Source: Zunongwangia pacifica (GTDB lineage: Bacteria > Bacteroidota > Bacteroidia > Flavobacteriales > Flavobacteriaceae). Taken from it: DNA of 64,000 nucleotides. The stretch is from NCBI RefSeq assembly GCF_023499215.1, contig NZ_JAKHSK010000006.1, forward strand, positions 120,807 through 184,806, written 5' to 3'. The first letter of the stretch is position 1; each line of letters starts with the position of its first letter. The translations under genes were made by a program, and so were the position numbers. The notes under the pieces were generated by a model that saw only the letters and a program-made list of their open reading frames with translations, did not search any database and had not been told where the DNA came from. This document shows, in pieces, positions 9,127 to 18,910 of this stretch.

Positions 9127-10350
9127 ATGAAAATTCTTCATACCGCCGACTGGCATATTGGTAAAAAACTGCATAAACACGATCTTTTTGCCGATTTTGA
9201 CTTGTTTATAGACTGGCTTTGTAAAATTATTCAGGAAGAAAAAATTGAACTGTTATTGATCTCCGGAGATGTTTTCGATCTGGCCAATCCATCGTCTGAT
9301 GCTCGCAAACAATATTATCAAGCGCTTATAAAATTACAAAAACTAAATTGTAAGATTATTGCTACCGGTGGTAATCACGATTCGCCGGCTATGCTGGATG
9401 CCCCTAAAGAAATTTTACGTGAACTCGATATCACCATCATTGGGGGATTGCCCGAAAAATTGGAAGAAACCATCATTCCTATTTTTAATGCTGAACAAAA
9501 AGCCGAACTGGTAATTGCAGCTATCCCGTTTTTAAGGGGTGCCGATTTGCGTAGCGCTAACGAAGGAATTACGTATGAAGACCGAATTGAAGCGATTAGA
9601 AACGGCATTCAGCATACGTTTAAAAAGGCTGCCGAAATTTGCCAACATCAGTTTCCTGAGGTTCCAGCTATTGCCATGGGACATTTATTTGCTGCCGGGA
9701 TTGAAACTTCAGAGAGCGAAAGGGATATCCAGATTGGGAATCAGGCGGCGTTTAACGCCTCTCAGTTTGGTGATTTTTTCAAATACGTAGCTTTAGGGCA
9801 TATTCATAAACCACAACGCGTTTCCGCAGAAATTCCGGTTTTTTATAGCGGTTCCCCTATTCCGCTTTCGTTTAGCGAACGTAAAGACGATAAAAGAATC
9901 CTTATTTTGGATACCGCAACTTCCTGGGAACCCAAAAGCGTGACCGTTCCGCATTTTAGAAAACTCCTAAAAATTAGTGGCGATCTTAACGACATCGAAT
10001 TTAAATTAAAAACAGTGGAAGATCACGATCATCTGGATTATTTGATTGAAGTCGATTTAATCGAAGAACAATACGACGCTCAAAAGATCTATGCACTCGA
10101 TACGTTGGTAAACGGATTTAAAAAACCGGGATACGAAATTGTAAAGCAGCGCGCGCAGTTTAAAAATAAGCTGAAGGGAACAGCCGAATTATATACGGAA
10201 TCCCAGCAACTGGAAGACTTAAAACCAACCGATGTCTTTAGTGAATTAGTAACAGCGCATGATTATGATGAGGCCACCAAAAATGAAATATGGAGCGCGT
10301 TCAACGAAATTTTAGAAGAAATTCACCAATCTGAAAATCCTGCCGAATAA
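9127..10350 (+). CDS. sbcD: Exonuclease subunit SbcD (Mre11-like)
   Basis: This is the nuclease subunit of the SbcCD (Mre11-Rad50-type) complex, which cuts DNA hairpins and protein-blocked ends. The metallophosphoesterase motifs are in order: HTADWHIGK at the N-terminus, SGDVFD, GGNHDSP, MGHLFAAG and ALGHIHKPQ. The ATG at 9127 (MKILHTADWH) is chosen because family members begin here and a -7 promoter element lies between it and the upstream in-frame GTG. The length is 407 residues, normal for SbcD. sbcC starts 2 nt after the stop codon, so the two are co-transcribed. Confidence 0.95.
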   Translation: MKILHTADWHIGKKLHKHDLFADFDLFIDWLCKIIQEEKIELLLISGDVFDLANPSSDARKQYYQALIKLQKLNCKIIATGGNHDSPAMLDAPKEILRELDITIIGGLPEKLEETIIPIFNAEQKAELVIAAIPFLRGADLRSANEGITYEDRIEAIRNGIQHTFKKAAEICQHQFPEVPAIAMGHLFAAGIETSESERDIQIGNQAAFNASQFGDFFKYVALGHIHKPQRVSAEIPVFYSGSPIPLSFSERKDDKRILILDTATSWEPKSVTVPHFRKLLKISGDLNDIEFKLKTVEDHDHLDYLIEVDLIEEQYDAQKIYALDTLVNGFKKPGYEIVKQRAQFKNKLKGTAELYTESQQLEDLKPTDVFSELVTAHDYDEATKNEIWSAFNEILEEIHQSENPAE

Positions 10351-10352
10351 GC

Positions 10353-13300
10353 ATGAAAATATTAAAAATTGAATTTGAAAATATCAATTCGCTTCGCGGG
10401 CCGCAGCAAATCGACTTTACCGACAAACCGTTTTCTGCCAGTTCGCTTTTTGCCATTACCGGACCCACCGGAAGTGGAAAAAGTACGATTTTAGATGTGA
10501 TTTGCCTGGCACTTTTTAATCATGTGCCACGCTTGGGAAAAATCACCAAAAACGAAATTATCGCAAAAGGCGCGATCCTTACCCGCAATCAAAAAGAAGC
10601 TTTTGCCAGGGTAACCTATGATTGTAAATCGGGCGTTTTTGCTTCAAAATGGTCTATTTCTACCAATCGAAATGATAATCTTCGGGATTATGAAATGGAA
10701 ATTGCCGATTTAGCCTCCGATAAATTGATCGATCTAAAAAAGTCTGATGTTCCGGCGAAAAATGAAGCGCTCATCGGTTTAAATTATAACCAGTTTATCA
10801 AAGCGGTTTTACTGGCTCAGGGTGAATTTGCGCAGTTTTTAAAAGTAAATAAAGCCGAACGTGGCGAGTTATTAGAAAAAATTACCGGCACGGGGATTTA
10901 CCGTGAACTCGGCAAAAAAGCTTACGAAAAAAATAAAGAAGCTGGTAAGGAAATCTTGCAGCAACAACAGGAAATCGAAATTATTCAAAAATCATTGCTG
11001 AATGACGAAGACCATGCTGAAATTTCCAAAGACTACGCTTCACAGCAAGCTGCCTGCGAACCACTGGAAAAAGAGATTCAGCGGTTATCGAAATTCGTTG
11101 AATTAAAGGAAGAAATTAAAAATCAGCAAACTAATATTGCGAAGATTACTACTGAAAAGACACAGGCTGAGGAATACCTGAATCAGTTTAATAAAAATAA
11201 CGGCAAGTCACTTACCGAACACGAAAATCTTCAGGAACATGCCGGTGATCTACGAAATTGGAAACAAGGCAAAGAAAACGAAGCAGAAATCTCTAAAGAA
11301 ATTACTGAAATAGAAGCCAAGATTGGTGAAAATAAGCAGGCATTTTCAGGATTATTATCTGAAGTTTCCCAATTGGTAAAAACTGAAGTTTCAGCAATCG
11401 ATTTTGAAGGAAAGCTGAATGAATTTACGGGTAAAATTCAGCAATTGGAAGAAGAACGTAAGGAAAAAGGCCGTGAATACAGCAAGTTGATGGATGAGCT
11501 TAAGCTGAAAACAGCCGATTTATCGATTAATTTTAGTAAAAAACCAGATGAGAATATTCAGCAACTACAGGCGATTAGTAATTCGGCTGCAAATCGTATC
11601 AAAAATTATGAAGCTGAATTATCGAATTTTGATCTTAGCGATGCAGAAGCTTTAAAGCTTCAGATTAAAGAACAAACTGAAAAAACACGAGCGGCACAAA
11701 AAGCGAATTTCAAAATCGACGAAAGCGACAGGGAATTAAAAAAAATCGCTTCAGAAAAAACAACTATTAAAAAGCAAAGTGAAGCGCTTCCGCAGCAAAT
11801 CAAAGACTTAGAGACTAAAGTTCAATTTCAGCAAAAAGACCTCGAAAACTTAAAGTTACAGCAAAAAAATAAGTTACTAGAGGCGAGATTAGAAGATTTA
11901 CGTCATAATTTAATTGACAATGAGCCCTGCCCGCTTTGCGGCGCCAAACATCATCCTTTTGCAGATCATGCCCCGGAAAAAGATAATCTTTTAGAAGAAA
12001 AAATTACACAACTTCAAAAAGAATTACAGTTAAATTCATCGCAATTAGCTAAAATTCAGGCGAATTTTGAAAATTTTCAGCAGCGATTAAAAACACTGGA
12101 GATTGAGGAGCAGCAATGGAAAGCAACTTCTGAAGAAAAAAGAACAGCGTTTAAAACCAAATTTAAAGATTTTGATCTTGCCACAGAGGAGGTTTGGGAA
12201 AGTAGCATTGCCAGGTTAAGTGAGCAATTAGAGCTGATTGAAAAATGGGAAAAAGAGCAAAAACAATGGCTAATTGCTAAAAATGCGATTCCGTTACTGG
12301 AACAAACCAAAGAAATTATAAAACAGGGTCGAGATATTGCAGGGAAACTTAAAGCTTTATACGATGGTGACGATATTGTGGAAAAAAATCGCTTATATCA
12401 TCGCAGTTTTACAACTTTAACGCAGGAGAAAAAGTCGTTGCAGGAACAGCAGGAAAATTTGAAAAGCAGGTTTCAAAAATTAACTTCAGAATTATTGATT
12501 TTGGAACAGCAGCTTATTGTGGTTTTAACAGAAAAAGGCTACGAAAATTTGCAGCAGGCACTTAAAAATTTGTTACCAGAAAAAGAGTATTCGCAACTCA
12601 GGGAACAACGCGAAAAACTTCAGGAAAAATTATCGCAATTAAGCACTTCGTACAACTTACTGCTACAACAATTAGAAGAAAAACAAAAGCTGGATATCGA
12701 AGAAACCTCAGCTGAATTACAGGAGCAACTTACCGAAAAACGACTGAAGTTAAATGAAATTAATGAGGCTTGTAAAGCACTTTACCGGCAGTTGGAAAAC
12801 CAAAAAGAGAACCTGCAAAAACTTGATGAAATTAAACAGGGAATTGCTGAAAAAGAGCAAAAAATAAAACGCTGGCGACTGCTTAACGAGTTAATTGGGG
12901 ATGCTACCGGCAGGAAATTCAACGAATTTGCACAGGATCTTACCTTAACCCAACTTATTGCTTTAGCTAATAAACGACTGGCCGATCTTAGTGATCGTTA
13001 CGTGATCGATAAACCGCTGGATGAAGAAGATGATGGTTTGGTAGCGATTGATGAGCACATGGGCGGGCAACGACGGTCTGTAAAAACACTTTCTGGCGGG
13101 GAGACTTTTATTTTAAGTTTATCGATGGCTTTGGCCTTATCTGATCTGGCTTCTAAAAATGTAGAAATTAACAGCCTGTTTATTGATGAAGGTTTTGGAA
13201 CGCTGGATCCCGAAACCTTAGATCAGACATTAGACACTTTAGAAAAATTACAGGCAGAATCATCGAAAACCATCGGAATTATTAGTCATGTGGATTCTTT

Positions 13301-13376
13301 AAAAGAGCGAATTGCAACGCAGGTGGTACTTACCAGAAATGGGCAGGGTTATAGTACAATAAATATAAAAGGATAG
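10353..13376 (+). CDS. sbcC: Exonuclease subunit SbcC (Rad50-like ATPase)
   Basis: This is the SMC-type ATPase partner of SbcD. Walker A is GPTGSGKST at residues 37-45. Long coiled coils run from about 180 to 500 and 550 to 860. At the hairpin between them is the zinc hook CPLC (Cys526, Cys529). The ABC signature LSGGETF is near residue 912 and Walker B LFIDEGFGTLD near 950. The protein is 1007 residues, typical for the family. It follows sbcD directly and ends the operon. It is intact, with no missing motif. Confidence 0.96.
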   Translation: MKILKIEFENINSLRGPQQIDFTDKPFSASSLFAITGPTGSGKSTILDVICLALFNHVPRLGKITKNEIIAKGAILTRNQKEAFARVTYDCKSGVFASKWSISTNRNDNLRDYEMEIADLASDKLIDLKKSDVPAKNEALIGLNYNQFIKAVLLAQGEFAQFLKVNKAERGELLEKITGTGIYRELGKKAYEKNKEAGKEILQQQQEIEIIQKSLLNDEDHAEISKDYASQQAACEPLEKEIQRLSKFVELKEEIKNQQTNIAKITTEKTQAEEYLNQFNKNNGKSLTEHENLQEHAGDLRNWKQGKENEAEISKEITEIEAKIGENKQAFSGLLSEVSQLVKTEVSAIDFEGKLNEFTGKIQQLEEERKEKGREYSKLMDELKLKTADLSINFSKKPDENIQQLQAISNSAANRIKNYEAELSNFDLSDAEALKLQIKEQTEKTRAAQKANFKIDESDRELKKIASEKTTIKKQSEALPQQIKDLETKVQFQQKDLENLKLQQKNKLLEARLEDLRHNLIDNEPCPLCGAKHHPFADHAPEKDNLLEEKITQLQKELQLNSSQLAKIQANFENFQQRLKTLEIEEQQWKATSEEKRTAFKTKFKDFDLATEEVWESSIARLSEQLELIEKWEKEQKQWLIAKNAIPLLEQTKEIIKQGRDIAGKLKALYDGDDIVEKNRLYHRSFTTLTQEKKSLQEQQENLKSRFQKLTSELLILEQQLIVVLTEKGYENLQQALKNLLPEKEYSQLREQREKLQEKLSQLSTSYNLLLQQLEEKQKLDIEETSAELQEQLTEKRLKLNEINEACKALYRQLENQKENLQKLDEIKQGIAEKEQKIKRWRLLNELIGDATGRKFNEFAQDLTLTQLIALANKRLADLSDRYVIDKPLDEEDDGLVAIDEHMGGQRRSVKTLSGGETFILSLSMALALSDLASKNVEINSLFIDEGFGTLDPETLDQTLDTLEKLQAESSKTIGIISHVDSLKERIATQVVLTRNGQGYSTINIKG

Positions 13377-13499
13377 CACTAATAATTTTGCAAACGCAAT
13401 AGGTTTTAATTATTAATTTAACACTTAAATAGTTATTAATTAAGGATTTATTAATATATTTAGTTAAGTCAATGAATTTTAAATTAAAACCTTACAGCA

Positions 13500-14780
13500 A
13501 TGGAAGCAAGAATAATTACTCTACTACGTTTTTGTTTTTCTGTTTGGTTACTGACTTTCCTAATGGCGAGTCCGGTTACGGCGAAAAGCCTTCCTACAGA
13601 AAATAGTAAAGATCCTTACCAGTCTTTTAAAGGACGGGTTATAAATTCGGTTACCGAAAATCCAATCCAATCGGCACACATCAATGTAAAAGGAACGACA
13701 ATTTCGACCATATCGAATGTTGATGGTGAATTTTCGTTGAAGTTACCGGCAGATATGAAAGATGCGTTGATAAGCATCTCTGCACTGGGTTACCAAACTA
13801 AAGAACTTCAGCTGGATTATTTTAAACGAGATAACGTAATCATTGCCATGCAGGAAAGCGTGCAGGAATTAGCCGAAGTGAATGTGTATACTAAAGGTGA
13901 TGCCACAGATCTGGTTCGCAGAATGATGTATAATCGGGATGAAAATTATGTGAATGATGAAGCTCTCATGACTGCCTTTTATCGCGAAACTATCAAAAAA
14001 GGAAATCGCAACATTTCGTTATCTGAGGCGGTGACCGAACTTCATAAACAACCTTATCTTTCTAATAAAGACGATGATATTGCAATTTTAAAAGCCAGAA
14101 AAAGTACCGATTATAAGCGGCTTGATACACTTGCACTAAAATTACGAGGCGGGCCTTTTAACACCCTTTATATCGATGTGATGAAATATCCACAATTTCT
14201 ATTTGATATGGATAAATTGGATTTATACAGCTTTCAATATGCCGAACCTACCAAAATTGGAGAGCGAACACTCTATGTGGTCGATTTTGAACAAAGACAA
14301 CATGAGAGGCCCTGGTATTATGGTAAGCTATTTATCGATAGTAAAAGTTACACACTGGTAAAAGCTATTTATAGTTTAAATACCGAAAACCGCCAGGTGG
14401 CCAGTAGAATGTTTACCAGCAAAAAACCCAATGGTGTAAAAGTGTATCCAGATAATGTGCAATATCAGGTAGATTATCGCGAAAACAATGGTAAATGGTT
14501 TTATGGCTACGGAAAGGCAGACCTTGAGTTTGTGGTAAACTGGAAGCATAAAATCTTTAATTCCCGCTACAAAGTACATAGTGAAATGGCAATTACCGAA
14601 TGGGAGGTAGCCAATCTTATTGCACCCCATACTGAAGAATTTATTAAACCTGCCATCGTAATGGTAGATGATATTAAAGGTTTTGCTGATGTAGATTTTT
14701 GGGGAAGCAATAATATCATTGAACCGGATAAAAGTATCCAAAACGCCATTGAAAAAATTCAGAAAAAGATAGGGGATTAA
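13500..14780 (+). CDS. Secreted protein with CarboxypepD_reg-like domain
   Basis: This 426-residue exported protein has an N-terminal signal peptide (about residues 1-28, ending SPVTA) and a carboxypeptidase-regulatory-like beta domain at about 43-118 (FKGRVINSVTENPI, ALGYQTKEL). The remaining part, with FYRETIKKGNR and YYGKLFIDSKSYTLV, occurs in many Bacteroidota periplasmic or outer-membrane-associated proteins of unknown role. It lacks the barrel of a TonB receptor. It is a single gene, convergent with the hemolysin III gene. The first part of the signal peptide is rich in charged residues, so a start slightly further downstream is possible. Confidence 0.75.
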   Translation: MEARIITLLRFCFSVWLLTFLMASPVTAKSLPTENSKDPYQSFKGRVINSVTENPIQSAHINVKGTTISTISNVDGEFSLKLPADMKDALISISALGYQTKELQLDYFKRDNVIIAMQESVQELAEVNVYTKGDATDLVRRMMYNRDENYVNDEALMTAFYRETIKKGNRNISLSEAVTELHKQPYLSNKDDDIAILKARKSTDYKRLDTLALKLRGGPFNTLYIDVMKYPQFLFDMDKLDLYSFQYAEPTKIGERTLYVVDFEQRQHERPWYYGKLFIDSKSYTLVKAIYSLNTENRQVASRMFTSKKPNGVKVYPDNVQYQVDYRENNGKWFYGYGKADLEFVVNWKHKIFNSRYKVHSEMAITEWEVANLIAPHTEEFIKPAIVMVDDIKGFADVDFWGSNNIIEPDKSIQNAIEKIQKKIGD

Positions 14781-14938
14781 AATATAGCTCTTTAGGAAAA
14801 GTACCTAAAAGACTAACGAGGGTTTAAGTTGTTTGGGTTGAACACCGGGATAGGGCTTTTGTTCTTTTAAAGTTCTATACCGGTTTTTTTACTAATTAAT
14901 AATATACCTTAAGTTTCTTATTCTTGGTTTACCATCAA

Positions 14939-15592
14939 TTAATTAGGGATCACATGATAATAAATTGCCAGAAAATGGCAAAAAGTACCAAATAAAACAA
15001 AAACATGAAATATAGCATGATTATATTTTAGCTTATCGATACTAAAAATAATCGCACCTATGGTGTATGAAATTCCGCCAGCAAAAAGCCACATTAGACC
15101 ATCCTGAGACAGGTTATTAATTAATGGTTTTACGGCAAAAACAATAATCCACCCCATGGCTACGTACATAATAGTACTTAAGGTTTCAAACCTGCCGGTA
15201 AAAAACAGTTTTAAAATGACACCAGCAATCGCTAATGCCCAAACAACACCAAATATTATCCAGCCTACGCTACCTCTTAATGTAACCAAAGAAAATGGTG
15301 TATAGGTGCCCGCAATAAGTACATAAATTGAGGCATGATCCAGGATATTTAATCGATAACGTAACTTTCTTTCCCTTACACTATGATAAAGTGTAGAGGC
15401 TGTATATAGCAGAATCATACTAATACCAAAAATCCAATAGCTTACTTTTAGCGCTAAAAGGCTTAACTGTCCTGCTTTAATAATTAGTAATATTAGACCA
15501 ATTATACTTAGCAATAAGCCAATCGCATGCGAGATCACATTAAGACGTTCTTCAGATTTTGTATAATATTTTATCCTATCGCAGTCTCTCAT
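14939..15592 (-). CDS. trhA: Hemolysin III / PAQR-family membrane protein
   Basis: This 217-residue integral membrane protein has about seven transmembrane helices. It carries the family signatures SHAIG near the N-terminus, STLYHS after helix 2, DHASIYVLIAGTYTP in the middle and FHVFVLFGTFCHF near the end. The conserved His and Asp residues form the zinc site of the PAQR/Hly-III fold. Bacterial members are annotated as hemolysin III or TrhA, with a proposed role in membrane homeostasis. Pore formation in nature is not established. It is a single gene with a well-formed promoter upstream. Confidence 0.9.
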   Translation of the reverse strand: MRDCDRIKYYTKSEERLNVISHAIGLLLSIIGLILLIIKAGQLSLLALKVSYWIFGISMILLYTASTLYHSVRERKLRYRLNILDHASIYVLIAGTYTPFSLVTLRGSVGWIIFGVVWALAIAGVILKLFFTGRFETLSTIMYVAMGWIIVFAVKPLINNLSQDGLMWLFAGGISYTIGAIIFSIDKLKYNHAIFHVFVLFGTFCHFLAIYYHVIPN

Positions 15593-15610
15593 TGTATTTT
15601 ATACTGGTAG

Positions 15611-15643
15611 CAAATATAACACCAATGTAATAATGAAAAACAA
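15611..15643 (-). promoter_or_regulatory. Promoter of the hemolysin III-like gene
   Basis: On the minus strand a TTG (15643-15641) is followed after 22 nt by TATATTTG (15618-15611), an exact TAnnTTTG match. This is close to the usual Bacteroidota spacing. The ATG at 15592 lies about 18 nt downstream. Confidence 0.55.
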
Positions 15644-15762
15644 GCTTAGCGTTAATAAATTAAAACGAAAAGATATTACAACACCATTAGAAATTTTATC
15701 GTAGCGATCTATAAAATGCTGCTTAATACTGAAATTAAAGGATGAAAAATTATAGTTCTTCT

Positions 15763-17031
15763 TTAAGAATATGATTTATGCCAATTACTTTTAATACTTC
15801 TTGTCTTATTTTTCAGAAAAAAAATAAATTTGATCACTAAATTACTTTTCATTCTTTTAATGTCTCTTCTAAAATGCGCATTCTCTGCTTTTAAATATTG
15901 TAATTGGCTTAATAAATACGCATTTCCATTAGAAGACAAGTTGTCGTTTTCAGCATAAATATCCTTTAACCTATTCTTCATAATTTGGCCAACGTTTTTA
16001 AAAGAAAGTTCTTTTAATATGTAAGCTTTGGCCTTTACTGCTTTAATTTCCCTCGCAGTCGTATTAAGATAAACTTCCCTTAATTTTGCTATAGCATCTT
16101 CCAAAACTGGATGAGCCCAAATAGTATTGGCAGAAAAATTACTATCTTTATTACGAATTAAGCCCAGTTTATAATCTACTAAAAAGCTATTCTCAATATT
16201 CATAAATTGGGTGTTTCCCGAATAGTTAGTTGCTATGGTTGGCTTTCCTAAAAACATTGCTTCTGCCAGAGTTAATCCAAAACCTTCAGAATGGTGCATG
16301 GACACATAGCAATCACAATCTTTAATCAAGCTATTTATGCAATCTTTTTTAAGATCACCATCAAAGATCTTAATGTTCTTATGCTCGGCCGCTTTTGCCA
16401 AGAGCTGATTATTTTCTTTCTTAAAATTCTTGCCTCCACTAGTTTTTATAATAAGCTCGACCTCTTCATTATTAGAAAATGCATTTGTAAATGCATCTAT
16501 CAGAAAAATTGGATTTTTTCTCTCCATAGAACTATGGAAACTAAAAATGAACAGGAAACTAAATTTATTAGGATCGAAAAAACTATGGTTATTAGGTATA
16601 CATTTTAAATCGAATCCTACCGGATGCGGAACTATAGTAATTGGATTGGTATACACTTTTCTAAAAATACCGGCACAAAACGAGGAAGCTGTCCAAATCT
16701 CGTTAAATAAACTGAGGCTTTCTGTATGCTCTGGCGGTAAATATTCAGATTCCCACATCAAAAACAAAATGGTATATCTAAATTTAAATAAACCTGGATC
16801 TATAACCCTAAAAAAGCAATCTAAATCCCTTAGTGAAATTTGAACAAGACTTACCGAATATTTAAAATCTACCTTTCGGCTAGGGTCGTTTTTTAATTTT
16901 TCAAAATCAATTAAATTTAGCGGTATATTCTGGCTTTTGGCAGCCTGTATATTTAGGCGTACCGCTTCTCCTAAGCCAAAGCTACCTGCTATGTATCCCA
17001 GCACATTTAGCCCTTCTTTGTATGGTTTCAT
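15763..17031 (-). CDS. Glycosyltransferase, GT4 type
   Basis: This is a cytosolic 422-residue glycosyltransferase of the GT-B fold. The acceptor half starts with GYIAGSFGLGEAVRLN. The donor-sugar half carries HHSEGFGLTLAEAMFLGKP, the E-x7-E nucleotide-sugar motif of GT4 enzymes. A basic C-terminal tail of about 40 residues follows, possibly for membrane contact. It is the last of three genes in a leftward operon and begins 1 nt after the stop of the ABC exporter. Probably involved in building a surface polysaccharide or glycolipid. Sugar donor and acceptor unknown. Confidence 0.85.
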   Translation of the reverse strand: MKPYKEGLNVLGYIAGSFGLGEAVRLNIQAAKSQNIPLNLIDFEKLKNDPSRKVDFKYSVSLVQISLRDLDCFFRVIDPGLFKFRYTILFLMWESEYLPPEHTESLSLFNEIWTASSFCAGIFRKVYTNPITIVPHPVGFDLKCIPNNHSFFDPNKFSFLFIFSFHSSMERKNPIFLIDAFTNAFSNNEEVELIIKTSGGKNFKKENNQLLAKAAEHKNIKIFDGDLKKDCINSLIKDCDCYVSMHHSEGFGLTLAEAMFLGKPTIATNYSGNTQFMNIENSFLVDYKLGLIRNKDSNFSANTIWAHPVLEDAIAKLREVYLNTTAREIKAVKAKAYILKELSFKNVGQIMKNRLKDIYAENDNLSSNGNAYLLSQLQYLKAENAHFRRDIKRMKSNLVIKFIFFLKNKTRSIKSNWHKSYS

Positions 17032-17032
17032 G

Positions 17033-18880
17033 CTAATTTATCAAAATAGGTTCAGTACTTAGTGACTGTAATGAGACTAAATTTTTATATGTTCCGTTTT
17101 TAGCTAAAAGCTGGTGATGAGTGCCTTTCTCTATGATTTCACCGTTTTTCATTACTACAATAAGATCTGCATTTTTAATAGTAGAGAGACGGTGAGCGAT
17201 CACTAAAGATGTACGATTTTCCATCATATTATCTAAGGCATCCTGTACCAATTTTTCAGACTCGGTATCTAATGCCGAGGTTGCTTCATCTAAAATCATA
17301 ATGGGTGGATTCTTCATTACTGCCCGGGCAATTGCAATTCGTTGTCGCTGCCCTCCAGACAGTTGATATCCTCCATCACCTGCGCAATACTGATATTGAT
17401 TAGGAAATTCGCTAATAAAATTATGGGCATTCGCTATTTTCGCCGATTCTATGATTTCTTTTTCATCGGGATTATCTATTCCTAAGGAAATATTATTCGC
17501 AATAGTATCATTAAAAAGAATGGAATCCTGAGCTACAATTCCCATTTGATCACGTAATGATTTTGCGGTCACTTCTTTAATATCCACGCCATCAAAAGTT
17601 ATACTACCTTCGCTTACATCATAAAAACGCGTAAGTAAACTAGCCAGGGTAGACTTACCGCTACCCGACTCTCCTACAAGTGCGATTACTTTCCCTTTTG
17701 GTATTGTTAAATTAAAGTTCTTAAGAACGTAGTCTTCTTTATATTTAAACGATACATCATTAAATTTAATCTCGTTATTAAACTGCTTAATGATCTTGGC
17801 GTCTGGTTTTTCCTGTAATGGATCTTCTGCATCTAAAATTAGTGCCACCCTTTCGTAAGCGGCGTTACCACCCTGCAAGGCATGATTGGCCTTAGTTATG
17901 GCTTTTGCAGGAGTAAGAATTTGATAAGCAAGCCCCATATAAGCGATAAACGCACCACCACTTAAAGACTGATCTACCAGCACTAACGAGCCCCCATAAA
18001 TAAGCAAAATTGAAATTGCAAAAATCCCTAAAAATTCACTCGCCGGGGCTGCAAGACTCATTGTTTTACCTATGGAATTATTAAGGTTATTAATGTTTTC
18101 AGTAAAATTTAGAAATTTTCTGGAAAAAAAACCTTCTGAATTGAAGTTCTTAATGATCTTGATGCCTCCTAAAGTTTCTTCGATATTAGAGAGTAATTCG
18201 CCTTCCATGGCAAAAATATTACCCGATTGGCTTTTAATACCTTTAGTGATTTTTGAAATTAAAAATCCTGAAAGTGGTATAAAAAAGAATACAAAGATGG
18301 TAAGTTTCCAGCTAATGGCGATCATCCCAATTAATGTAAAGAGAATAGTTAAAGGCTCCCTTATCATCATTAAAACGCTCATAAAAGAAACTTTAATCGT
18401 GTTGATATCCGAAGTCATTCTGGCGATCAGGTCTCCTTTTCGTTCATTCGCAAAAAAGCCTACGTTTAAACCTATAACTTTGTTATAAACATCCTGTCTT
18501 AAATCTTTTAAAATTCCGTTATTTAAATAGGTCATATATAAAATAGACAGATAATTGAATAGGTTTTTCAATAAAAATGTGCTTAAAACAAAGCCTACTA
18601 CCACAATTAGTGTAACAAGCGGACCTTTAGATAGTTGAGTGGTGGTAATAAAATAATTTAAATAATCTTCAAAATAGTGCAGATCAAAATCCTTTATTCC
18701 ATGATATACGGGTTTCTCAGTTATTTTTTTTCCATCTTCAAATAACACCTTTATCATGGGTAATAAAGAAAGCATCGATAATGAAGAAAAAAGCGCATAA
18801 AAAATATTGAAAACGATGCTTAATATTTGATAATTTCTATATGGGATGAGGTATTTGAGAAATCTTTTAAAATTTTTCAT
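17033..18880 (-). CDS. ABC exporter, fused permease and ATPase (MsbA-like)
   Basis: This is a 615-residue half-transporter that works as a dimer. The N-terminal membrane domain has about six helices (residues 15-330). The ATPase domain carries Walker A GESGSGKST, the Q-loop, the signature LSGGQRQR, Walker B ILDEATSALD and the switch His in VIAHRLST. The domain order and length are those of lipid/polysaccharide exporters such as MsbA. Two flanking glycosyltransferase genes in the same operon suggest export of a glycolipid or glycan precursor. True MsbA function is not proven, so no symbol is given. Confidence 0.88.
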   Translation of the reverse strand: MKNFKRFLKYLIPYRNYQILSIVFNIFYALFSSLSMLSLLPMIKVLFEDGKKITEKPVYHGIKDFDLHYFEDYLNYFITTTQLSKGPLVTLIVVVGFVLSTFLLKNLFNYLSILYMTYLNNGILKDLRQDVYNKVIGLNVGFFANERKGDLIARMTSDINTIKVSFMSVLMMIREPLTILFTLIGMIAISWKLTIFVFFFIPLSGFLISKITKGIKSQSGNIFAMEGELLSNIEETLGGIKIIKNFNSEGFFSRKFLNFTENINNLNNSIGKTMSLAAPASEFLGIFAISILLIYGGSLVLVDQSLSGGAFIAYMGLAYQILTPAKAITKANHALQGGNAAYERVALILDAEDPLQEKPDAKIIKQFNNEIKFNDVSFKYKEDYVLKNFNLTIPKGKVIALVGESGSGKSTLASLLTRFYDVSEGSITFDGVDIKEVTAKSLRDQMGIVAQDSILFNDTIANNISLGIDNPDEKEIIESAKIANAHNFISEFPNQYQYCAGDGGYQLSGGQRQRIAIARAVMKNPPIMILDEATSALDTESEKLVQDALDNMMENRTSLVIAHRLSTIKNADLIVVMKNGEIIEKGTHHQLLAKNGTYKNLVSLQSLSTEPILIN

Positions 18881-18910
18881 GGTTTCCTTAATAAAATACG
18901 ATGAGATTTT

